DNA of 26,364 bases, from positions 1 to 26,364 of the forward strand of contig PJAB01000456.1 in assembly GCA_002887195.1 (NCBI GenBank), written 5' to 3'. The notes under the pieces are model-generated. The model was given only the letters and a program-made list of their open reading frames with translations. It did no database searches and was not told the DNA's origin. Shown in pieces: positions 15,087 through 24,058 of the stretch (position 1 is the first letter of the stretch; each line of letters starts with the position of its first letter). Source of the stretch: Chrysochromulina parva. Its lineage: Eukaryota > Haptophyta > Prymnesiales > Chrysochromulinaceae. The position numbers were made by a program, and so were the translations under genes.

Positions 15087-18000
15087 TCATGAGATCGAGC
15101 ACTCGTCCTCTCCACCGGGACCCTTGAGTGGGATTGCTACCCGCTTCATGCTCTCATCGTATTTGCGCTTCATGCTGTCCCATGAAGGGCTGTTCGCGTC
15201 GCCGGGCGAGGCTCCCTTGTCCAAGGAAGCGACGCGCCTTTGGTTGGGCGATCCATTCTTCAACTCGTCGTCCTCCGGCCGTGCGGCCTCCAAGTGACGG
15301 ACCCCCGTTTTGGCCGCGTCCCGATTAGTGGGGGGGGACGTCACCCCTGGAGGCGGGGGACGCGGTGACTCCTCTTCGAAGGCCACGGCCTGCTCTGCCT
15401 TGAGGGTCCATTTCAGCTGTGCTTGGGGTGCACTCGGAGTCCGAGCCCGTGCAACGGATGCGGGCGCAGGTGGGCTGTCCGCATGTCCGGACGCAGCGCG
15501 AGAGTTCTTGGACTTAGGAAGTCCAAGCGCTTGGAGCTCGAGCCGGCGCTGATGGGCGGCATCAGCAGCGGCATCAGCAGCGGCATCAGCAGCGGCATCG
15601 GCAGGCGACATGATGTTCTCTATGATGGCGGGCGACATGCCTCCTGGTTCGGCGAGTGGTTCGGCAAGAAGTTCGGCGGGTGGTTCGGCGAGTGGTTCGG
15701 GCATTCGTTCGGGCTCGCCCAGTGTGGCAGCCCTCTGCTGCAACCAAGAGGCGGCGGCCGGCGTCACCAATGCGGGAGGAGTGCTCGATGGAGAGGCAGC
15801 ACGGCGCGCAGCCGCTCCAGTGCCTTGCAGGGAGCCTTGCAGGGGGCCGGACGCGCTCGCCTTGCGCGGAGGTTGTCCAGGTCGTCCTGGCGCGGGTGGA
15901 GGTCCATGTGAAGAAACCTGTGAAGGAACCACGCTCGCCTTGGATGACCGTGGTGGTGGTGGAGGAGGAGCCGGAGGTGCAGGTGGAGGTCCAGGGGCGG
16001 CCTTGCGCAAGTCTGGAGCGTCAGCTGGACTCCGGGAGTGACTGTCGCCATGTAACGGCCGCGAGTAACGGTCGCCATGCGAGTGACTGTCGCCATCGCC
16101 ATCGCCATTGCTGTCTCTCGCGGCGACGCCATCGTCGACCGCTGTCGACTGTAGAGATGAGGACGCGCGAGACGAAGGTCTGTCGACCGTAGTGCGCGAG
16201 AAGGAGGCTCGCTTGGACTTGATCTCGCTCGGTTTGAGGCTGCCTAGTGTGCTCCACGGTGTCTCCTCGTCCACCCCCTGGCTGTCCTCGAAGCTCTTCG
16301 AGCGCCAACCGAGGCCTCCGTCGGCTGGGAGAGAGGAGCTTCGATGGAGCCGCCCGATGCCTTCCTCTGCGGGGACGCCGCCGGAAGCATAGTTGGTCTC
16401 GTACGAGGCGCTCTCGGCTGTGATACCGTCGGTCGTCTCGTGATTGATGATCTCTCCGTCGGGCCGGAAGCTGCTGACGCGACGAAGGCCCGAGCTGCCG
16501 CGATTGAGAGCTTGCTGCAGCTCATTCAGGACGACCCCCGCCTCGGGCTTCTTCTCGGTGGGCGCTGCGGCTCCAGAAAGCGAGCGCCGGCTGCGAGCCG
16601 TCGAGGCGGCGCCCGAGGCGGGGGGCGTGGCCGACGAAGACTCGTTTGCCATCGCAGCTGAGGGTGTGGAGAATTTGGAAGCGACTCGGCCAAGGAGTCC
16701 GAGCGATTGCCGCTTCAACTTCGCATTGGCCTTCTCCTTCTCGGCCGCCTTGACGTTGTCCGCATTCGCCTGCTCGAGCGCTTGCACAAAGGTGGCGATG
16801 GGTCCGAAGGTGCTCTCTGCCGTCGCCGTCGGCGGCTCCGCGAACCAGCTGCAAAGTGCCTTGAAGTCACTCTCCATCGCCACCACGTCCGCCGTGAGCG
16901 CCTCGAGCTTCGGCTGCTTCTCGGCGACAAAGTACGCGAGGAAGACGCGCAGCGAGTCCTCCGTCGACGGCTTTGGTGGTTTCGCGACCGGCGTTGCTTC
17001 GGACATGCGCCGCTCCATCTCCGCCGCTGCCGCCGCCGCCGCCGCCGCCGCGTAGCGAGCGCCGTTGCGAGCGCCCCCCTCCTCGCCTGCCTTCTCAGTT
17101 GCCTTCTCAGCGTGCGCTTCGAGCGCCGCAAGCGCACGCTGCACGAGCGCAAACTGCTGCTGCATGTGAGTCAGCTCAGGGTGCACTTCACTCACTACGA
17201 GCCCTCGCGCCGCGGCGATGCTCGGCAGCTGCACTTCTTTGAGGTCTTTGATCCATCCAGGGGCCGCCACCGCCGGCATCTTGGCCACGTAGCTCAGCAG
17301 TGTCGTGCTCAGGTCCGCCGAGCGCACCTCCTTGAGCTTCGTCAGGTCCTCCAGGCGGAAGCCGCACGCGCCACCGCGGGCGGACGAGCCGTTGAGATAG
17401 TTTCCGATCCCGAGAACAATCTGGAGCAGCTGGCGCAACTTATCCGAGCTGCGCACCTGCCGGCATGCCTCACGGAGCGTGAGGCATGCCGCGGCGAGTG
17501 AGGCGCACTTCTCGTCAAAGTCAAGCGTCACCTGCATCGCCCTGAGACGCTGCTCCACTGTGCGTACGACCGTGGCCGAAGGCACGAGCGGCGGCAGCGT
17601 GGCGGCAGTGGCACCAGCGCCATTGCCCCCATCAACAACCTCCCGACCAACCTGCTCCTCAGAGCCCTCCCGCGTCTCCGCGTCGCCCTTGGTCGCATCG
17701 TCGCTCGCCCCACTCTCAGCGCCGAGGAGACCCATGCCCCCACTCAGCTCCGCCCCCATCTCACACACGGCCAGGAAGAAGCGCTCCACACGCGCCAGGC
17801 CCGCGGTGCCCTTGCTTGACACGTGGCCTCGGATGAGGTCGAGCTCCTCGGCCGTTGGCATCATCGCGAGCAGCGCGCCGAGCGTCTCGGCATTGGCCAG
17901 GCGAGGCAGCAGCCCGCCGTCGGCGCCCGTCGGACTGCTGATGGCATCCATAATCTGCTGCACGCTCAGCCGCAATCGCGTCAGTGCAATCTCCACGTTG

Positions 18001-19027
18001 TTGCTCCGCTGCGCACTCAGCAGGGTCACAGTAGCGACGCCGCCCGAGCCGCCGCCCGAGCCCCTCCTCTTCAGCGGCTGTGGGACCTTTGGAGTCACCA
18101 GCCCGTTGGCGTCGGCCGCACCGCCGTCGGCCGCGTCGGCCGCGCTCCGCTCGGACTTTGGGTCGGGCTTTGGGGGGAGGCCGAAGACCTTTTCGAGCTC
18201 GATCAGGTTGAGATCGCTCATCTTGGCGAGCGTATGAGGGTTGGCCACCGCGGCGGACGTCGGCGAGGTGTTTGCGGCCGTCGTGTTGGTCATCGAGGCC
18301 GCGCTGGCAAGCCCAGCTTCTGTGGGGTCCTTTGACTTGGGCGAGCGAGGTGATCTGGGCTCTGAGATGGCAAACTCCTCCGCCCAGACGGTGGCCCAGA
18401 CGGTGGATGGGACCTTGGCGGGAGGCACGCGGCTCCAGTGCAGCGGGCTGCAAAGGGAAGGGAAGGGGAAGGGGGGGGAGAGGTTCACAAGGGGAAGAGG
18501 TGGTTTGTGTGATGGAGAGGTGAGGTGCAACGGGAGAGTCGTCGGGGGTCATTCGTGATGAGGGGGGTCGTTAGTGATGAGGGGGGTCATTAGAGGTGAG
18601 GTGCAAGGGGAGGAGTCGTCGGGGCAATGGGGCGATGGAGGGGATGAGGGGTAGGTGAGGAGTGAGGGTAGGTCCAGGGAGGGAGGGAGGGAGTAGGGAG
18701 GGAGGGAGGGAGGGGAAGGGAGCACGCGCGCGGCGCGCGCGTGCGCGCGCGAGAAAGTAAGAGATTCGGGAAGGAAAGGGAGCACGCGCGCGCGAGAGAG
18801 AGTGATGCGCGCGCGTCAAGGGGGGGGACAGGCGCGACCCCTGTGAGTCGGCCGCAGCGCACCGCATGGCAACGCTCGGCATCGGCCCCCGCACTGCCAT
18901 CCCCATGCCCGATAGGAACTGGTTCTCCGCGTGCGTATCCACGAGCTTTGAAGGCGTGGCGGGGGCGCTCTGGCCGACGTCAGCGTCTATCGAGGTGCGG
19001 TTACGGGGCGTTGGTGGCGGTGGTGGC

Positions 19028-19064
<37 letters not shown>

Positions 19065-19620
19065 CGCCGCCGGGCGAACCCAGAGGGGGTGGTGCGAGGG
19101 GCGGCGGCGCGAGGGGAGGCGGCACGAGAGGCGGAGGTGCGAGGCGTGGTGGTGCGAGGGCAGGCGGCGCGAGGGGAGGCGGAGCTAGCGGCGGCGGCAA
19201 CAGTGGAGGTGGCACGAGCGGCGGCGGCGCGAGTGGTGGAGGGGCGAGCTGTGGAGGCGATTGGGGAGCCACCGCGGCCTCTGCACCAGCATCATCATCT
19301 TCCGCGGTCGAAAGCTCCGGTCCAGATCTAAAGAGTTCGGATCGTGTTCCAGTGTACTTGACTCCACCGTGGACTTGCGATACACTGAGGGATGCCCGAC
19401 GATGGTCGGACGGCTTAACGTTCTCTTCGCTGGAGACCGACACTGACGGCTGCATGCTCTCAAGCTTCTCGAGCTTCGAGCGCAGCAGCTTGATCTCAGC
19501 TCGGGCTAAGTCCAGCTGGACCTGCAGAGAAGGGCTCGACTTGCGCGACGACAAGCCACCGAAGACTCGGGTGAGGCTGTAGCTGCGCCGTGGCCTTGGG
19601 GCACTCTCATCCGTGGGCAT
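15087..19620 (-). CDS. Formin (FH1-FH2 actin nucleator) with long C-terminal tail
   Basis: Exons 19620-18863 and 18447-15087 give about 1372 residues. Exon 1 starts MPTDESAPRPRRSYSLTRVF, then a short coiled coil (about residues 33-53), then an FH1 region with APPPL repeats and a run of about 17 prolines. Splicing creates AMRPLHWSRV (about 251-260), the classical start of an FH2 domain. FH2 continues to about residue 840 and includes LLQIVLGIGNYLNGSSARGG (about 595-614), the lasso/knob signature. It is longer than usual because of linkers and a poly-Ala insert. After FH2 lie a second proline-rich block (PPPAPPAPPPPPPR), Ala/Asp and Glu-Pro repeats and an end rich in Lys and Ser. Formins nucleate and processively elongate actin filaments, with FH1 feeding profilin-actin. 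I see no GTPase-binding or DAD-type autoregulatory region I would name, so its control is unknown. Confidence 0.92.
15553..15720 (-). repeat. Coding repeats in the formin tail
   Basis: A 12-bp ggcatcagcagc unit (about 15556-15602) encodes ADAA repeats. A degenerate gttcggcgagtg-type repeat (about 15645-15715) encodes EPLAEP-type peptide. Both are in frame and C-terminal to FH2. Confidence 0.85.
18448..18862 (-). other. Formin intron (415 bp) with strong pyrimidine tract
   Basis: Donor ATGCG|GTGCGC and acceptor CCCTTTGCAG|CC. Phase and sequence agree with the FH2 start: the split codon CG+C gives Arg in MRPLHW. It is much longer than the other introns here. It contains an alternating CG block, a homopyrimidine block (sense), CTAATGACC-type words and a long C/T tract before the acceptor. 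Confidence 0.85.
18660..18755. repeat. Homopurine (GGGA)n tract next to an alternating CG tract
   Basis: On the plus strand, gggagggagggaggga-type units run from about 18676 to 18722, followed immediately by gcgcgcggcgcgcgcgtgcg at about 18725-18752. A shorter CG/CA/GA run lies at about 18782-18816. The first can form triplex and G-rich structures and the second left-handed DNA. All of it is inside the formin intron. Confidence 0.85.
18990..19260 (-). repeat. FH1-encoding GGT/GGC and GGCG-rich repeats
   Basis: A trinucleotide run at about 19010-19060 encodes the poly-proline block of formin FH1. A degenerate 15-bp gaggggaggcggcgc-type repeat to about 19255 encodes LAPPPLAPPP units. This is typical profilin-binding FH1 sequence, here grown by slippage. 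Confidence 0.9.
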
Positions 19621-20353
19621 CTTCGCGCCTCGGTCGAAACAAAAAGCGAGTGCGGATCAACGTCTCGGAGCGTGCACCAGCTCGATCGCTGCAAAAGGGT
19701 CGCGCCGCCGTCGCAATTCACCAATTAGGCATGCAAATTAGGCATCTTTGGCCACGTGGCATGACTGCAAGCAAGCAAGGAAGTAAGGAAGCCCTCTCCG
19801 CCCACCCTTTCCTACCCCGTTGGCTATAAGGGTATTCGTTTGCGCTGGTTTAGGTACTTGTGTGTCTCGACCAAGGAGCTTGCTTGCATGACTGCAGAGG
19901 TGCTTCAAGGGTATTCAAAGGGAACTGGCCGTGTCGATCATTCGACTTCAGCGCACGCTCGAAATGGTTTTTTCACAGACTTTTACACTGTCGACTCAAT
20001 CGGAGACTATCACTATGTCGTCCGAGAACCACACACGTGTGAGGAGACTGGTGGAAGAGACTGACATGAAGAGCGGAGACTCGACTCGCCCGCGCCCCAC
20101 ACGCGGCGGACTGCGCCGCTCACGGGTTGTCGTCCGCGGTCCCGGGTCACACGCACACACTCACACAGCTCAGCAGGCAGCCAGGCACCCCCGGACGACT
20201 CGACTTGGCAGTTGCATGGCATCGCGCCCTGGCATGGCGCCCGGGGCCCGGCTACCCTCACGTACGCCGCGCCGTTACCACACGCGCTCTCGCGCCCAAA
20301 CTCGCTCGCACACCCCACCCGCTGCGCCACGTGCACCCCCCCTTTTATAGGCA
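19621..20353. promoter_or_regulatory. Formin upstream region and pirin 3' flank
   Basis: 733 bp without a supported gene. A 10-bp perfect palindrome with a G-box core, gccacgtggc (19751-19760), lies about 130 bp upstream of the formin ATG; a second, cacacgtgtg, is at 20032-20041. A direct repeat, aattaggcat, occurs at 19723-19732 and 19737-19746. These are candidate bHLH/bZIP-type sites by sequence only. The pirin transcript should end near its right side. Confidence 0.4.
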
Positions 20354-21575
20354 TCAGCGGCCCCGCCTGTAGGAGTCTTCAATCTTGCGCTTGCTCACAA
20401 CCGTCCCAGCCTTGGTGTGCAGCTTGTACGTGCACTCCTCCATCAGGAATCGGCCGCGCTGGTAGTCTTCAAAGGCCTGCATGAGCAAGCATGGTTGCAG
20501 GCATGATTGCATGCATTGGGCCGGTGACGATCAAATTCAATCTGACGCAATCAGAGGCACTCAGGGAAGGCATCACGGGAGCCCTCAGCCGTCCTCACCT
20601 GCATGATCTGGGCCTTGGTCGACATGACAAACGGGCCGTGCTGCACGATGGGCTCCTTGAGTGGAGTGCCCGCAAGGAGCACAAACATGAGGCTGCTGCC
20701 ACGGTCCGCCCGGATCGCCACGTCGCCGGTGGCGCCGAAGCGGAGCACCTCGCCCTTCTGTGCCACGACGGCGCTCGAGCCGAAGCTGCCCGCGCCCTCG
20801 TACACGTACCTGTGTTTCACAGGCCATCGGTGTGATTCACAGGCCGTCGGAGCGATTCGAGAGCCACTCAGTAGTACTCCAGAGTCCACCCAGGAGGCAA
20901 TCAGATGCAATCGGTAGCACTCCAAAGTCGATCCAGCGGCAATCTGCGGCAATCAGCGTACACGAAGAGGGTGCTCATGCCGGCCGCACGGGGGTGCACC
21001 ACCTCAGCGCCCGGCTCGAGCATGTAGTCGACATACTGGCAGTGGATGCCCTGCGAGTCCACGGGCGACGTCTGCCCTTGCAGCTCGCCGACCAGCAGCT
21101 TGGCTTTCGCCTTCGGTGCCACGTCGATGAGTGGGAGAGCGTCGGACCTCGCGTTCTGGAACTCGGGCGGGTCGAGTTTGTTCTCGCTCCGCAGGTTGAT
21201 CCAGAGCTGGAACCCTTGCACGGGGCCATCATACGTCGCATCGAACTTCATCCCGTGCTCAATGCCGCTTCCGCACTTGCCCCACTGGAGCTGCCCCTCT
21301 GCGAAGACCGCATCCTCGCCCGCAGCTTGCATGTTCCACGGATCAGTCGCGAGCCAGCGGCCCTGCTTGAGGTACGGGACTTCGTTGAATCCACGGTGCG
21401 GGTGCATGCCAAACTGGGGCATGGACTTCATGGGCGCCGGCCCAAAGTGGTGCAGCATGAGGAAGGGGTCTTGCTGCTCGTTCGAAAACTTGTCAAAACA
21501 GTCGGTCACGAGGATCTTGCCGGTGCCAAAAGGGTCCGTCTTGCCAGGACTGGCCTTCTTCTCGACGGTGGCCAT
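20354..21575 (-). CDS. Pirin-family cupin protein
   Basis: Exons 21575-20962, 20809-20599 and 20476-20354 give 315 residues, near the family's usual size. The ATG at 21575 sits in a strong context (GGCCATGG). The N-terminal cupin contains PFLMLHHFGPAP, HPHRGF (His58 and His60, two expected metal ligands) and GSGIEH (His107). The C-terminal cupin contains VYVYEGAGSFGSS and PIVQHGPFVMSTKAQIMQ. Exon 3 supplies AFEDYQRGRF and a basic end. Pirins are two-cupin proteins, usually iron-binding, with quercetinase or transcription-cofactor roles in different organisms. The fourth ligand, normally Glu two residues after the third His, is Met109 here (H-G-M), so metal binding or chemistry may be altered. 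Its cellular role here cannot be told from sequence. Confidence 0.9.
20477..20598 (-). other. Pirin intron 2 (122 bp)
   Basis: Donor ATGCAG|GTGAGG, acceptor CATGCAG|GCC, phase 0, joining IMQ to AFEDYQRGRF, a normal pirin sequence. The 9-mer TCATGCAGG spans both junctions. The inside has CTGAGTGCC and CTGATTGCG words and a run of ATGCATGCAATCATGCC-like repeats. Confidence 0.85.
20810..20961 (-). other. Pirin intron 1 (152 bp)
   Basis: Donor TTCGT|GTACGC and acceptor AACACAG|GTACGTG. Splicing gives LFVYVYEGAG, matching the family motif. The inside has CTGATTGCC twice, CAGATTGCC, CCGATTGCA and related words. Confidence 0.85.
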
Positions 21576-22145
21576 GGCCAAAGGTCGTTGTAAGGGCTGG
21601 GGCTGAGCCTTGAGCCTACGGGACAGCTCGAAGGGGTTGATTTTAAAGAGTGACTCCGCACGCACCCCGACCCGGTGGGGTGGGTGAGCGCCCGGAGGTG
21701 TCGGAGGTCTTCGGCAAGGACCTTCACATTCACGGTCCACGCCCGAGGTTTCGTCACTTGGTCCACGGGGTCATCTATTTAGATCTGGATGGGGGGCTCG
21801 CCACCGGGGGCGTGCTTACGTGGTGCGGCCATGCGTCGAGCCGTTTCTGCGTGTGGGATCCTTCATACCACGCCACACCATGTTCTTGTGGTTACGTTGT
21901 GCTCGCGCAAGTCGTACGCAATTGGTCGTACGGCCGCGGGCGCCACAGAGCGTCACATAGTGCAATGTAGATACTTTTCCGTGCTTATCCATACAAACAA
22001 AGCACTTTGCACACTTACTGGCACACACTGAATATGCCCCGGAGCCGGACGCTCGGAGCGGAGCCGTCCCTTGAGACGGTGGTGTGGTGAGCGCGGGGGG
22101 ACCGCGACGAAACTGACTGACTGACTGGAGCTTACGCATGGGCCA
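21576..22145. promoter_or_regulatory. Pirin upstream region and surface-protein 3' flank
   Basis: 570 bp without a supported gene. The frame of pirin stays open upstream to about 21740 but has no ATG there, so it is taken as 5' untranslated. Visible features: gtcgtacg twice within 21918-21940, an inverted pair ggacgctcgg/ggagccgtcc near 22047-22070, and four tandem actg units at about 22112-22127. No RNA gene seen. Confidence 0.45.
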
Positions 22146-24027
22146 CTAGGATACATGTAGTTGCCCGGTCGAATCATCCCCTTCCTTGCGAAGCTCATAG
22201 TCGTTCAGCTGGTGCTTGCCTGCGTCGATGTGGTGGTCATGAAAGTCGGCAGCGACGGAGAGGTTGGGAGCGGAGCTTGCAGAGGAGCACCTCCACGGCT
22301 GCTCATGCACGATCGTACCGTCTGGGCGGGAAGAGCGTTCCGTTTCGGAGGAATGATGGACGAAACGACCGCTCATCTCGACGCTCACGGTAACGCCGCC
22401 ACCGCCGCCACCGCCGCCGCCGCTGCCGCTGGGTATGGAGGTCGCGGCCGCAGCGACGCTGCCGCCCGCGTGTGGCTCGTCTGCGGAGACCGTGCTCACG
22501 GACATGTTGCGGAGCCAGTTGTTGACGTCTTTGCGCCGCAGCTCGACTTCTCTGCGCCTGCGCCTCGTCCACCAGCAGACCAGCGCTAGGCAGCACAGCA
22601 GCCCAACAATTGCCGAGAGCACGCCGATGATGAGGATGGTGATGTTGTCGCCATCGGCGCTGTTCAGCGCGCACGGCGGCCGTTGCGGGTGCGGCGATGG
22701 CGAGCAAGTTGAGACTGGGCCTGAGACGTCGGTCAGGGTCGTTGAGGAGCAGACAGTACCTCCTGGGGAGCAGACAGTGACTCTGGGGGGGCACTGTCTG
22801 TCGACATATAAATTGCCCCCAGAGGAAGCTTGGTTGGAATACACTTGGGAGTCGATGATTGAGACTGTGCCTCCATTGACACAAACACCGCCGCCAACGG
22901 AAGCTCCATTTTCACGTATGGTGCACGATGAGATTGCCAATGTGCCTCCCGAGATGAAGACGCCGCCGCCAGAGGAAGCTCCATTTCCATAGATCGAGGA
23001 ACACGTGATCGTGACTGCGCCAGAGGAGACATAGACACCGCCGCCCGAATATGGAGCTGTGTTCCCACTGATGGAGCACGATGAGATGGCCACGGTGCCA
23101 CCCTGGACGAAGACACCGCCGCCACTCGCATAGGTAGCTGCATTTCCATAGATCGATGACGACGAAATGGTGACTGTGCCTCCCCAGACAGCAATACCAC
23201 CGCCACCCACTCCATCCGTAGTGCATCCTGCAGCATTACAACTAAATCCAGAGACGTAGCCTCCCGTGATGCTGAGCCCGATCACTTGCACGACGCCCAA
23301 AGGACCCGGGTTGATGTTCACTACACGACGCTGACTCGAATAGCTCGCCTGTGCGTTCAGGACGACCGAGCCTGCCACCGCCGCCTCGAGGACGACGCTC
23401 CTGGTGATGTTGAGCTCAGCGCTGAGGGCGTAACGGCCGGGGGCAAGGACAATGTGGCCGACGGCTGTGTTAGCGAGTGCACTGGTCAGGTCGACGGTGT
23501 TGCTCACCGACGCAGTCCCCGCCGTAAGAGGATACGGCAGTAGCGACGGCGGCGGCAATGGTGAAGGCGGAGGCGGTGGTGGGACGTCCGCAACGGTGGG
23601 TGGCGTCACGATTGCAAGTACGGCGATCGGGATGCCGGTGACACTTGCGAGCATGGCGGTCGCGCTGCTCGGGCTGCTCGTCGCGCTGGCCATCGCCGAC
23701 CGCACCGAGGCCGCCGCTGCTGTGGTCGTCTGGATGCTCACGCCGACGATGACGCTGCCCGGCGATATGGTCAACCCCACCGCCGATGGGTCAACCCTTG
23801 CCTGAGCCGCGATCGCGCTACTGATCTCGGCTTGCACGCTCGGGGTGAACGAGGTGACGTCGCCGGCGAGCTCGAGGGTGAATCCGACGACGCTCATCGC
23901 CGGCGGCGAGGGCGGCGGCGGCGAGGGCGAGGGTGGCGGCGAGGGCGAGGGCGGCGGCGAGGGCGAGGGCGGCGGCGGCGGCGAGGGCGAGGGCGGCGGC
24001 GGTGAGGGCGAGGGTGGCGGCGGCGAG

Positions 24028-24058
<31 letters not shown>

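Noticed and set aside
21576..21740. Pirin start at 21740 with a 55-residue extension
   Set aside because: The first codon is GTG and the added peptide has no family match. The ATG at 21575 has a strong context and gives normal pirin length.
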